64,000 bases of DNA from Shewanella fodinae (GTDB lineage: Bacteria > Pseudomonadota > Gammaproteobacteria > Enterobacterales > Shewanellaceae): NCBI RefSeq assembly GCF_014651955.1, contig NZ_BMXW01000011.1:59747-123746 (forward strand), in the 5' to 3' direction. Below are positions 17,957-26,646 of the stretch, piece by piece. The translations under genes and the position numbers were made by a program. Every line of letters begins with the position of its first letter. Positions within the stretch are counted from its first letter, which is position 1. Below the pieces are notes generated by a model. It had not been told where the DNA came from, did not search any database, and saw only the letters and a program-made list of their open reading frames with translations.

Positions 17957-18388
17957 AACCATCGGCTGATAGATTAATCCGGCTTTCTCCGCCACCTCGC
18001 CGTGACACTCAAAACCCGCTTTGCGATACACAGGAATAGAATAGAGTGATGCGTTCACTGTGACCGCCTTGGCGGTGGCATGTTGCAGTATTGCCTTCAA
18101 TAACTGCTTACCTATTCCTTGTAGCTGAAAATCAGGATCAACAAAAAACATCACCACATGACTAGTAGCGCTAAGCTCTATCACGCCGGTAATATGTGCC
18201 GCATCTGTTGCCACCAAAATAATGCTTCCCTGTTGGAGCCGCTGTAAAAAAGCTGTAGCAGCGGCCACGGTAGCAAAGGTCTGCACTCCAGCTGGCGGCA
18301 ATGAGGCCGCAACGGTTTTACTGAATGAACGCATACAAACAGCGCTGACGGCATCAACATCTGCCGCCGTCATACGTCGAATCAACAT
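17945..18388 (-). CDS. GNAT-family N-acetyltransferase
   Basis: 147 residues from ATG 18388, which follows AGGAGTAAAC; the longer open frame upstream has no ribosome site. GNAT fold: MLIRRMTAADVDAVSAV at the start, a central strand VVMFFVDPDFQLQGIGKQLL containing the Q/R-x-x-G-x-G/A acetyl-CoA loop, and YSIPVYRKAGF near the end. The substrate is unknown. A short gap separates it from a GFA gene on the same strand, so the two may be co-transcribed. Confidence 0.85.
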   Translation of the reverse strand: MLIRRMTAADVDAVSAVCMRSFSKTVAASLPPAGVQTFATVAAATAFLQRLQQGSIILVATDAAHITGVIELSATSHVVMFFVDPDFQLQGIGKQLLKAILQHATAKAVTVNASLYSIPVYRKAGFECHGEVAEKAGLIYQPMVLHL

Positions 18389-18471
18389 GTTTACTCCTTT
18401 TTTCACCAGCGCCGTTTTTACGCCAACATTAACACTTGAGTCCATACGCCAACCGCTGGAAATCGCGTTAA

Positions 18472-18891
18472 TTACTCTGGCTGACGGGGAAACTGTTTCA
18501 CACCCGCGGGGATCTGGAACCAGTCCTGTTTTTCGCTAATCCAGGCGTGTATTGTCGGTTGGAGAATGCGCGTGTCATCCAGATTCGCCGCTTTCAATTT
18601 GATTTGCTCTGGATGTGCTGGGTTAACGTGATATATGCGGTTGCCACAAACGGGACAAAACATGGCAGCATTAATATTACCGCTGTCGGCTTTACGCTCC
18701 CAACGTTTCATCTCGCCGTGAAAGACCACGTCTTTTGCGTTGACCAAAGCGGTAATGCTAAAGGCGCTGGTAGACAGCTTTTGACACGCTTTGCAATGAC
18801 AAGCCACAACCCGTTGTGGTGGTGCCAGCAATTCGTAAGTTACATTACCGCACTGACAGCTTCCGTGAATCGGATACTGAACTTCATCCAT
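18472..18891 (-). CDS. GFA-family zinc-binding protein
   Basis: 139 residues with the glutathione-dependent formaldehyde-activating (DUF636) fold: GSCQCGNVTYE, CHCKACQKLSTSAF and FCPVCGNRIY supply the cysteine zinc sites. Function within the family is mostly unknown; few members act on formaldehyde. A second paralogue lies at 44113. The gene is preceded by AAGGAGTTATC and followed by a GNAT gene. Confidence 0.85.
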   Translation of the reverse strand: MDEVQYPIHGSCQCGNVTYELLAPPQRVVACHCKACQKLSTSAFSITALVNAKDVVFHGEMKRWERKADSGNINAAMFCPVCGNRIYHVNPAHPEQIKLKAANLDDTRILQPTIHAWISEKQDWFQIPAGVKQFPRQPE

Positions 18892-18910
18892 GATAACTCC
18901 TTAATCAGAA

Positions 18911-18941
18911 TACAAAAAAACACCCGCCATCAGGCGGGTGT
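18911..18941 (-). terminator. Rho-independent terminator of the Dcp-like peptidase gene
   Basis: ACACCCGCC at 18920-18928 pairs with GGCGGGTGT at 18933-18941. On the minus strand it is followed by TTTTTTT. It lies 20 bases after the stop. Confidence 0.9.
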
Positions 18942-18960
18942 CGATACCTTTAAGGCGATA

Positions 18961-21153
18961 TCAGTCTACCAGACCACGACGCTTCAGTAATGCATCAATA
19001 GTAGGCTGCTGACCACGGAAGTTGATGTAATCCTGCATCAGATCCTGACTATTGCCTTTTGACAGCACATCCTCGCGGAATTTGTCGCCATTTTCGCGAG
19101 TCAAACCACCATGCTCCTTCATGTAAGAGAAGGCATCAGCGGCAAATACCTCTGTCCACAGGTAAGCGTAGTAACCTGCAGAGTAGCCACCAGAAAACGC
19201 ATGGCTAAAGTAGCAGGAACGGTAACGCGGCATTATGGGTGCATAGTAGATACCGTGTTTTTCCAGAGCGGCTTTTTCAAACGCGTTGACATCGGTGATT
19301 TTGCTGCCAGCCTTCACTGAGTGCCATTCCATATCCAACAACGCGGCACCTAAGTATTCCACGGTGTTGAAGCCTTGATTGAAAGTGGCGGCATCACGGA
19401 TTTTCTTCAGCAGATCCGCGGGAATTGGCTCGCCAGTTTTGTAGTTTTTGGCGTAATTTGCCAATACTTCTGGATTGATGGCCCAATCTTCATTGAACTG
19501 TGACGGGAACTCCACAAAGTCACGAGCAGTAGACGTTCCTGCCAAGCTCGGATATTTCACTTTGGAGAAGATACCATGTGCGGCGTGACCAAATTCGTGG
19601 AACATGGTCACCACTTCGTCAAAGGTCAGTAGCGTTGGCTGTCCGGCTGCGGGTTTTGGAATGTTGAGTGCGTTATATACGACAGGCTTGCCATCCAGCA
19701 GATAGTTCTGGGTGACAATCTCATCCATCCAAGCACCACCATTTTTACCCACGCGGGCATAAGGGTCCAGATAGAACAACGCCAACGGGCTACCGTCTTT
19801 ATCAAACACCTGCCATACCTTGACATCTTCCTGCCATACGGGCAGATCGGTACGTGGCTTGAAGGTAATGCCATACAGTTTGTTCATGGCAAAGAACAGG
19901 CCATCATTCAGTACGCGGTTAAACTCAAAGTAAGGTTTGATCTGTGCTTCATCGAGATCATATTTGGCCTTACGCACTTTCTCGGCGTAGTAGTTCCAGT
20001 CCCATGGTTTGAGTTCAAAATTACCACCTTCGGCTTTGATCTCCTTCTGGATATCTGCAGCTTCATGCTCAGCCTTAGCAACAGCTTTAGGTGCCAGATT
20101 GTCCAGCATGCTGTATACCGCGGCAGGCTTACCGGCCATCTGATCAGCCAGCACATAGTCGGCCCAAGTGTCATAACCCAGCAGTTTGGCTTTCTCGGCA
20201 CGCAGCTCAGCCAACTTCAATACGATTGGACCGTTAGTGCTCTGTGCCCGATTTGCTGAGGTTTCCCAGATTTTCTGGCGCAGTTCGCGGTTATCTAAGT
20301 GCATCAGTAATGGCTGACGGGTGGTATTCACCAAAGAGATCAGATATCCCTCTTTACCTGCTGTTTTGGCAGCGGCAGCGAGACCATCTATCTCATCGTC
20401 ACTCAGACCTTTGAGCTGTGCTTTGTCGGTAACCAGAATTGTGTCGTCTTTAAATGACTTCAGAATATTCTGTGAAAACTCGGTTGCCAGCTTGGACAGT
20501 TCGCCATTGAGGTCACGCAGTTTAGCCTTATCCTGATCGTTCAGTTTGGCACCAGCACGGACAAACTGGTCGTAATAATGCTGGACTAAGCGCTGATCCA
20601 CTTTGTCAGTGAGCTTATCCTTAGCGTCATATACCGCCTGCACACGGGCAAACAGTTTTGGGTCCATATAGATGTTGTCAGAGTGCTCGGTGAGCATTGG
20701 CATTGCCTGCTCTTCGATCTTCTGTACTTCATCATCAGCTAACAGGCCGGAATACTGGAAGAACGCCCGGCTGGTACGATCCAGAATGGCACCGGTTTTT
20801 TCCATCGCCACAATAGTATTAGCAAAAGTTGGCGCTTCTGGATTATTGGCAATTGCCGCAATCTCTTCGCTGTGTTCTTTGATGCCCGCCTTGAATGCTG
20901 GCATAAAATCCGCTTTGGTGATCAGGTCATACTGCGGCGCCTGGAATGTCAGCGGACTTGGTTCAAGCAATACGTTTCCCACTTTCTTAGTGTCTTTTTT
21001 GGTATCAGCCGGTGCGGCAATCTTACTGGCATCACTTGCCAGTTGCTGTGCTGCAACCTTAGCTGCTGTTTTGGGTTCCTGCGCTTTCTGCTCACCACAA
21101 GCGCTGAGGATCAGCGCTGCGCCGATGGCAGTAGCAATTACTGTTTTATGCAT
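18961..21153 (-). CDS. dcp: M3-family peptidyl-dipeptidase (Dcp-like lipoprotein)
   Basis: 730 residues from ATG 21153, preceded by GGAG. It opens with a lipoprotein signal (MHKTVIATAIGAALILSACG); the longer frame from 21222 is not needed. Zinc motif FHEFGHAAHG, with the conserved glutamate downstream in the usual GLU-rich segment; YYAEKVRKAKYDLDE and YNALNIPKP are typical of M3A Dcp/oligopeptidase A. Predicted to remove C-terminal dipeptides from peptides at the periplasmic membrane face. E. coli Dcp has no lipoprotein signal; lipidated forms are common in Shewanella and relatives. Monocistronic. Confidence 0.9.
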   Translation of the reverse strand: MHKTVIATAIGAALILSACGEQKAQEPKTAAKVAAQQLASDASKIAAPADTKKDTKKVGNVLLEPSPLTFQAPQYDLITKADFMPAFKAGIKEHSEEIAAIANNPEAPTFANTIVAMEKTGAILDRTSRAFFQYSGLLADDEVQKIEEQAMPMLTEHSDNIYMDPKLFARVQAVYDAKDKLTDKVDQRLVQHYYDQFVRAGAKLNDQDKAKLRDLNGELSKLATEFSQNILKSFKDDTILVTDKAQLKGLSDDEIDGLAAAAKTAGKEGYLISLVNTTRQPLLMHLDNRELRQKIWETSANRAQSTNGPIVLKLAELRAEKAKLLGYDTWADYVLADQMAGKPAAVYSMLDNLAPKAVAKAEHEAADIQKEIKAEGGNFELKPWDWNYYAEKVRKAKYDLDEAQIKPYFEFNRVLNDGLFFAMNKLYGITFKPRTDLPVWQEDVKVWQVFDKDGSPLALFYLDPYARVGKNGGAWMDEIVTQNYLLDGKPVVYNALNIPKPAAGQPTLLTFDEVVTMFHEFGHAAHGIFSKVKYPSLAGTSTARDFVEFPSQFNEDWAINPEVLANYAKNYKTGEPIPADLLKKIRDAATFNQGFNTVEYLGAALLDMEWHSVKAGSKITDVNAFEKAALEKHGIYYAPIMPRYRSCYFSHAFSGGYSAGYYAYLWTEVFAADAFSYMKEHGGLTRENGDKFREDVLSKGNSQDLMQDYINFRGQQPTIDALLKRRGLVD

Positions 21154-21556
21154 TGTGACTCCGTTTTTCTTATGCTGTCGCCTGTTTATGATTATGAAAA
21201 GCCACTCATCGCGGCCGGGCACGACAACCTAGATTGATTCCCGCACCAACCTTACCAAGTTTTGCCAAGTAGGAACAATCACTGAACTGTAAGAATTTTC
21301 TGTCCAACACGGTCGCCGATATCCCATGCCGCCGACATTAGCCTATTATGCTGAAAATTCTCAACAAAACCGAAGAACATACCGTGTTTATAGGGATGAC
21401 TGTAAAACAGCGATTCCTATGTCAGCTTCTGTTACAAAAATTCCGGTAATTTTAAGAAATAACCGCTAAGTTTACCTACCTCTGGTCACGTTTCATCGGC
21501 AAACTACGCCCCTTGAGCGAGCATCCATCCGTCTAACATAATTGATAAGACTTTTT

Positions 21557-23596
21557 ATGTATAAAACATCACTACTGACACTGGCGATTGCCTTTAGTTT
21601 TACAGCCTTCGCACAGCAGACCGAGCAGTTCCCAACCGTCAAACTGCGAGTATTGGAAACCTCTGATCTGCACGCCAATATCATGGATTACAACTATTAT
21701 GCGGGCAAAGAAGATCCAACCATTGGTCTAGCACGCACCGCCAGCTTGATAGACGCGGCCCGTAAAACCGCCGACAATGCAGTGCTGGTAGATAATGGTG
21801 ACCTGTTACAAGGCAGTCCGATGGGAGATTACATGGCCCATACCGGCTTGCAACCTGGGCAGATACATCCGGTATATAAGGCAATGAATCTGTTGGATTA
21901 CACCGTAGGTAATATTGGTAACCATGAATTCAACTATGGTTTGGATTTTCTGCATAAGTCGCTGTCTGGCGCCCGTTTTCCCTATATCAACGCTAACGTT
22001 TACTGTGCGGCAGCACAGTGCTGGGATGGCATTAAGCAAGGTCAACATCTGTTCACACCTTATTTGATTAAAGCTACGCAGGTGACGGATACTGCGGGTC
22101 ACAGTCACACATTGAATATCGGCTATATTGGGTTTGTGCCGCCACAAATTCTGCAGTGGGATCAACAGAATTTGCGCGGAAAAGTGCGCGCCGACAGCAT
22201 TATTGAGACCGCTAAAAAGCTGGTGCCCGAGATGAAGGCTAAAGGTGCGGATATCATTATTGCCATTCCGCATTCGGGGATTGGTTCAACTGAGAATCCG
22301 GGAGATCCAATGGCTGAAAATGCGGTTTATGCCATCACGCAAGTACCCGGCATAGATGCAGTACTCTTTGGTCACAGCCATTCGATTTTCCCGGCGCCCC
22401 GTTACAGTGGTTTGCCCAATACTGATATCAGTAAAGGCCTGATGAACGGTATTCCTGCCGTTATGCCAGGGCGTTGGGGGGATAACATGGGACAGGTCGA
22501 TTTTACCCTGCAGTTACAGCAGAACCGCTGGCAGATTGTCGATGCCCGCGCCCAAGCCATCCCAATCTACGATGGCATTCGCAAACAAGCGTTAGTCACC
22601 GCCGATGAACATATTCATCAGGCCGTGGCTGCCGAGCACCAAGGGACTCAAGCGTATATGGAGCGCCCTATTGGCGCGGCGGCCACGGATATGTACAGTT
22701 ATCTGGCGCAAGTGCAGGATGATCCTTCCGTCCAAATCGTGGCGGATGCGCAGATAGCAGAGGTGAAAGCACAGTTACCAGAAACACTAAAAGGATTGCC
22801 GGTATTATCTGCCGCCGCGCCATTTAAAGCGGGTGGGCGTCACGGCACCACCAGTGATGCTGATCAGTACATCCAAGTTGCCAAGGGCACCTTGACCTTC
22901 AAAAATGCCGCCGATCTTTATCTGTTTCCCAACACCATGGTTGCCGTCAAAGTCACTGGTGCCGAATTAAAAGACTGGCTGGAATGTGCGGCGAATCAGT
23001 TCAACCGTATTGACCCTCATAGCAGCAAGCCGCAGCAACTGATCAACTACAATCATCCCACATACAATTTCGATATTATCGATGGCGTCAGTTACCGAAT
23101 TGACGTAACGCAGCCAAGCAAATTCGACCGCGAATGCCAGGTTGTAGATCCACACGCATCTAGGATTGTTGACTTAAGTTATCGTACAGACAGCGGCAAA
23201 CTGCTGACGGGAAAAGCAATGGCTGAACAAACGTTTATTGTGGCAACGAACAACTATCGGGCATTTGGCGGAAAGTTTGCCGGCACTGGCAGCCAACATG
23301 TGGTGATGGAGTTACCAAGCAGTAACCGCGAAGCCCTAGTGAATTACATCAGTACACAGTCCAAGTTTGATGCCGACAGCGGTCAGTATCAAACCATGGT
23401 TAATCCGGCGGCAGACTACAACTGGGACTTTGCCGATATTCGCAGCGATATCCCGCTAGATATCCGCTTTACCACTCAAAACAGCGACAAGGCCGATCAT
23501 TTTATCAACGCCCATCGACATCGCCCCATGCGCAAACTGCAGGTTGATGAACTGGGATTTGCCGTGTATCAAATTGATTTGAGCGCTAAGCGCTGA
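21557..23596 (+). CDS. cpdB: Periplasmic 2',3'-cyclic-nucleotide 2'-phosphodiesterase/3'-nucleotidase
   Basis: 679 residues. Start ATG 21557 opens signal peptide MYKTSLLTLAIAFSFTAFA; the upstream ATG at 21542 adds MIRLF and is less likely. Metallophosphatase motifs: ETSDLHANIMDYNYY, VDNGDLLQGSPM, GNHEFNYG, IAIPHSG and FGHSH. The C-terminal 5'-nucleotidase domain includes FPNTMVAVKVTGAELKDWLE and NNYRAFGG. It converts 2',3'-cyclic nucleotides to nucleosides plus phosphate for scavenging. Full length, with its own terminator. Confidence 0.93.
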   Translation: MYKTSLLTLAIAFSFTAFAQQTEQFPTVKLRVLETSDLHANIMDYNYYAGKEDPTIGLARTASLIDAARKTADNAVLVDNGDLLQGSPMGDYMAHTGLQPGQIHPVYKAMNLLDYTVGNIGNHEFNYGLDFLHKSLSGARFPYINANVYCAAAQCWDGIKQGQHLFTPYLIKATQVTDTAGHSHTLNIGYIGFVPPQILQWDQQNLRGKVRADSIIETAKKLVPEMKAKGADIIIAIPHSGIGSTENPGDPMAENAVYAITQVPGIDAVLFGHSHSIFPAPRYSGLPNTDISKGLMNGIPAVMPGRWGDNMGQVDFTLQLQQNRWQIVDARAQAIPIYDGIRKQALVTADEHIHQAVAAEHQGTQAYMERPIGAAATDMYSYLAQVQDDPSVQIVADAQIAEVKAQLPETLKGLPVLSAAAPFKAGGRHGTTSDADQYIQVAKGTLTFKNAADLYLFPNTMVAVKVTGAELKDWLECAANQFNRIDPHSSKPQQLINYNHPTYNFDIIDGVSYRIDVTQPSKFDRECQVVDPHASRIVDLSYRTDSGKLLTGKAMAEQTFIVATNNYRAFGGKFAGTGSQHVVMELPSSNREALVNYISTQSKFDADSGQYQTMVNPAADYNWDFADIRSDIPLDIRFTTQNSDKADHFINAHRHRPMRKLQVDELGFAVYQIDLSAKR

Positions 23597-23606
23597 TAAA
23601 ACAGAC

Positions 23607-23630
23607 AACGCCCGTTATACGGGCGTTTTT
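23607..23630 (+). terminator. Rho-independent terminator of cpdB
   Basis: AACGCCCG-TTATA-CGGGCGTT followed by a T-run, 10 bases after the cpdB stop. The A-rich left flank gives some activity on the other strand for the convergent HxlR gene. Confidence 0.85.
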
Positions 23631-23651
23631 CTACTACCAACAACCGTCAAT

Positions 23652-24062
23652 TCAGCCAAGATAACGCATTGACGGACGTGGTGTCATGGCGTCTGTCTGG
23701 GCATCATATTGCTGCTGCGCCTGGAACATCTGCTCCACGTTAGCCTCTGCCCACTGCGACACCTTTTCAATGGTGTCGGCAAAAGACAACCCCAATTGAG
23801 TTAACTGGTATTCAACTGTCACCGGCACAGTGGCGTAGACCTGCCGCACAATCAACCCATCACGCTCCAACTGTTTCAATTTCTGCGACAACACTTTCTG
23901 CGAGATACCGTCCACTTGTCGTTTTAATTCATTGAAGCGCAACGGTTTACCATCACGGAGTAATCCTATAATCAATAACACCCATCGCTCCGCCAACCGT
24001 TCAAAAAACCAGCGAGCCGGGCAGTTGCGAGAATAGACATTATAGGAAAGTGCTTCGGTCAT
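23652..24062 (-). CDS. HxlR-family winged-helix regulator
   Basis: 136 residues from ATG 24062, preceded by GGAGGAAACC. HxlR signature: NCPARWFFERLAERWVLLII, FNELKRQVDGISQKVLSQKL and LKQLERDGLIVRQVYATVPVTVEY. Such regulators often sense electrophiles or quinones through an N-terminal cysteine, here C12 in RNCPA. Divergent from a quinone-reductase-like flavoprotein, the standard arrangement for this family, so it probably represses or activates that gene. Confidence 0.88.
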   Translation of the reverse strand: MTEALSYNVYSRNCPARWFFERLAERWVLLIIGLLRDGKPLRFNELKRQVDGISQKVLSQKLKQLERDGLIVRQVYATVPVTVEYQLTQLGLSFADTIEKVSQWAEANVEQMFQAQQQYDAQTDAMTPRPSMRYLG

Positions 24063-24103
24063 GGTTTCCTCCAGATAACCAACATACTTTAAAGCCACTT
24101 ATT

Positions 24104-24127
24104 GTATACCTGGTTTCCAAAATATAC
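24104..24127. promoter_or_regulatory. Candidate HxlR operator
   Basis: GTATA at 24104-24108 and TATAC at 24123-24127 form an inverted repeat with a 14-base spacer in the divergent interval between the HxlR and flavoprotein genes. Identified from position and symmetry alone. Confidence 0.35.
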
Positions 24128-24195
24128 CATGAGGCTGGCCAAAGGTTTCTGAGTCCTAGGCACTGTCGAATAACCGAGAACAAAGTGAGGAAGTT

Positions 24196-24750
24196 ATGGC
24201 GTTAACTGCAGTAGTGTTCTTTTCAGGGTATGGTCATACCAAACGGGTTGCAGAATATGTTGCTAAAGGCGCCAACGCGCAATTGATCGCAATTAATGAG
24301 CAGGGAGAAATCAGCGATGCTGATTTTGACACCCTCAATGCTGCCGATGCCATCATTTTTGGTGCGCCCACCTATATGGGAGGAGTGCCGTGGCAATTCA
24401 AGAAATTTGCCGATGCAACATCTAAAATCTGGTTCACCAGCGGCTGGAAAGATAAAGTTTTCGGCGGATTTACCAACAGTGCCAGCCTGAATGGTGACAA
24501 GCAAGTCACACTGATCTCACTACAAACGCTAGCGTCTCAGCATGGTGGCTTGTGGGTAAGTCTCGGTCAATTGCCGTCTAATACCATGGCCGCTACCCGT
24601 AACGATATTAATAATCTCGGCGGTTCAGTGGGACTGTTGGTGCAATCACCTTCTGATGCTGGCGCAGACAAAATCCCTGAGGGTGATTTAGAAAGTGCCC
24701 GTCTATATGGTGAACGCGTTGCAAATATTGCAGCCAGATTGAAGAAATAG
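24196..24750 (+). CDS. Flavodoxin-fold NAD(P)H-quinone reductase-like protein
   Basis: 184 residues. FMN-binding N-terminus VVFFSGYGHTKRVAEYV, then FGAPTYMGGVPWQFKKFADAT, VFGGFTNSASLNGDKQVTL and HGGLWVSLGQLPSNT: WrbA/NADPH-dependent FMN reductase group. Likely cytoplasmic two-electron reduction of quinones. Divergent from the HxlR regulator and closed by a strong bidirectional terminator. Confidence 0.87.
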   Translation: MALTAVVFFSGYGHTKRVAEYVAKGANAQLIAINEQGEISDADFDTLNAADAIIFGAPTYMGGVPWQFKKFADATSKIWFTSGWKDKVFGGFTNSASLNGDKQVTLISLQTLASQHGGLWVSLGQLPSNTMAATRNDINNLGGSVGLLVQSPSDAGADKIPEGDLESARLYGERVANIAARLKK

Positions 24751-24765
24751 TTTATTAAGGTTCAT

Positions 24766-24811
24766 GCCAATAAAAACCGGGACTGGCACTATGCGCCCGG
24801 TTTTTATTGGC
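24766..24811. terminator. Bidirectional terminator with perfect 16-bp stem
   Basis: GCCAATAAAAACCGGG at 24766-24781 pairs perfectly with CCCGGTTTTTATTGGC at 24796-24811. It separates the convergent flavoprotein gene and the small gene at 24813. Confidence 0.9.
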
Positions 24812-24812
24812 T

Positions 24813-25055
24813 TCAGTCAGCAAAACGCTGTTGATAATCCTGCTGCGCAAACTGCAACAACGCTTCAGCACTGTCGATGACTTTCGCCGCCCGCAACAAC
24901 TGCAGCCTGCCAGGCTGAGCGTAATCAGTAAAATGCACTTCGTCATCACCTTCTATCACCACATAATCACAGCGTTCGTGTTGCGCACACCAGAGCGTTC
25001 TGGCTTCAGCGCTGTGTTCCCGTTGCGAATGCTCGATTTTAAACACAGGTTTCAT
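24813..25055 (-). CDS. Small conserved-looking protein of unknown function
   Basis: 80 residues, charged and soluble (MKPVFKIEHSQREHSAEART; later CDYVVIEGDDEVHFTDYAQ). It has a good ribosome site, AGGGGAAACCG before the ATG. No recognised domain. It lies 131 bases after the HIT gene on the same strand. Confidence 0.6.
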   Translation of the reverse strand: MKPVFKIEHSQREHSAEARTLWCAQHERCDYVVIEGDDEVHFTDYAQPGRLQLLRAAKVIDSAEALLQFAQQDYQQRFAD

Positions 25056-25186
25056 CGGTTTCCCCTGCCCGTCTGTTATTCCCCGATTATTGTAAAAAAT
25101 GATCGCACTAACTCGAAGGAGGGTTTAGTTACCAAAGTCACCAGGAGCCAATCAGCAACGGATTCTGTGAGCTGTGACATTGTTTA

Positions 25187-25612
25187 TCATTCAGCCAACA
25201 GTGCCCGGATACGGGCAGCAATGGCTTCAATTTCGGTGTGGTCACCGGAGACTTGCGCATGTGGCTTTAATCCCTTCAACGGCCCTGGCAGCAGATGGAA
25301 GTGGACATGTGGCACACTTTGCCCGGCATAACTCCCATTGTGTTGCACTAAACTACTGCCTGAGACCCCCATGGCCTGTTGCAAGGCGGTGCCCACTTTT
25401 TTAATGGTCCGGAAACAGGCCAGAGCCGCGTCATCCGGCAACTGGTATAGCGTTACCGCCGGAGCCTTTGGTAATACCAACAGATGCCCTGACATTTGCG
25501 GCATAATATCCATAAATGCCAAAGTTTCGGCATCTTCATACACTTTGATACAAGGGAGTTCACCCCGGATAATCCGAGCAAACACGTTGTTGTTGTCGTA
25601 AGTCAAATCCAT
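25187..25612 (-). CDS. HIT-family nucleotide hydrolase/transferase
   Basis: 141 residues from ATG 25612 (MDLTYDNNNVFARIIRGELP), the form usual for bacterial HIT proteins; in-frame ATGs at 25627 and 25633 are alternatives and none has a strong ribosome site. Histidine triad HVHFH with catalytic central His, and FMDIMPQMSGHLLVLPK earlier. Predicted to act on dinucleoside polyphosphates or nucleoside phosphoramidates (HinT/Fhit-like group). Confidence 0.87.
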   Translation of the reverse strand: MDLTYDNNNVFARIIRGELPCIKVYEDAETLAFMDIMPQMSGHLLVLPKAPAVTLYQLPDDAALACFRTIKKVGTALQQAMGVSGSSLVQHNGSYAGQSVPHVHFHLLPGPLKGLKPHAQVSGDHTEIEAIAARIRALLAE

Positions 25613-25736
25613 CTCAAGTGATTCCATTAGCAACTGAAGGCATGCAGGTTTACCAGATCTTTAACCATTTGCCCAGCCCATAAAGATCAAATGCTTAAAG
25701 GATGCAGCAAAAGTCGTTAAGCTATAAGGAGTAATC

Positions 25737-26633
25737 ATGACGGCGACCTTAGGCAGTTATAGGCAGTTAATAGAGGGAAATGCTATGGCGGTGATAACAA
25801 CCAGCGTCCACGCTAACGGACTTGAGTATATCGAAGTAAACAGCAAGCTGTGCTACGCCAGGATACTGTTGCAAGGTGCGCAAATTGACAGCTTTATTCC
25901 TAAAGGCCAGGCACCATTGTTATGGGTTTCCAGCGCTGATGACTACCAGCCTGGGAACGGCATTCGTGGCGGCATACCCGTATGCTGGCCATGGTTTGGT
26001 CAGCACCCAAATGCCGATTGGCCACAACATGGTTTTGCCAGAAATCGCCAATGGCACCACTTCAGCACAGAGGTTCAGGATGAGATAGTCACGCTGAAAT
26101 TGGTATTGCCGCTGGCAGCGGCTGACCGGCGTTTTTGGCCACATAACACCCGCGTAGAATTACACTGCCGATTTGGCCAACAATTGCGCGTCAGTCTGGT
26201 TAACATCAATTTGGATGATCACCCGGTTACGCTGACGCAAGCACTTCACAGTTATTTTCCAATTGGTGATATTCATCAGTTGATTGCTAAAGGGTTTAAA
26301 GGCGCACACTACATCGAGTTTGGCAAAGGCCCTTATGTGCAAACCGAAGACAACGTTCACTTTGAGCGGGAAACTGACCGGGTTTATAACGGTCTGGGAG
26401 CGGTGCAGCAATTGCATACTCCGCATGGCACCATCGTGGTTAAAAGAGAGCATAGCCACTCCGCCGTGTTATGGAATCCTTGGGTAGAAAAGTCACGGCG
26501 ATTGGCGCGTTTTAACGATGATGATTACCTACAGATGGTCTGTCTAGAAGCGGCTAATGTACTGGAGGACGCGGTAACGCTCGCCCCTGGTGAGCGTCAT
26601 GAGTTGACCACTGAAATCAGTTGGCAAGCATAA
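25737..26633 (+). CDS. yeaD: D-hexose-6-phosphate epimerase/mutarotase, YeaD family
   Basis: 298 residues from ATG 25737, preceded by AAGGAGTAATC. A second ATG at 25785 also has a plausible site (GAGGGAAATGCT) and gives a more typical N-terminus. Galactose-mutarotase-like fold: GIRGGIPVCWPWFG, QHGFARNRQW, LTQALHSYFPIGD and WNPWVEKSRRLARFNDDDY. Predicted to interconvert anomers of glucose-6-phosphate and related sugars in the cytoplasm. Confidence 0.9.
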   Translation: MTATLGSYRQLIEGNAMAVITTSVHANGLEYIEVNSKLCYARILLQGAQIDSFIPKGQAPLLWVSSADDYQPGNGIRGGIPVCWPWFGQHPNADWPQHGFARNRQWHHFSTEVQDEIVTLKLVLPLAAADRRFWPHNTRVELHCRFGQQLRVSLVNINLDDHPVTLTQALHSYFPIGDIHQLIAKGFKGAHYIEFGKGPYVQTEDNVHFERETDRVYNGLGAVQQLHTPHGTIVVKREHSHSAVLWNPWVEKSRRLARFNDDDYLQMVCLEAANVLEDAVTLAPGERHELTTEISWQA

Positions 26634-26646
26634 GCGGTCATCAGCC

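Noticed and set aside
20672..21232. 186-codon plus-strand frame inside the Dcp-like gene
   Set aside because: Antisense shadow of a well-supported gene, with no ribosome site.
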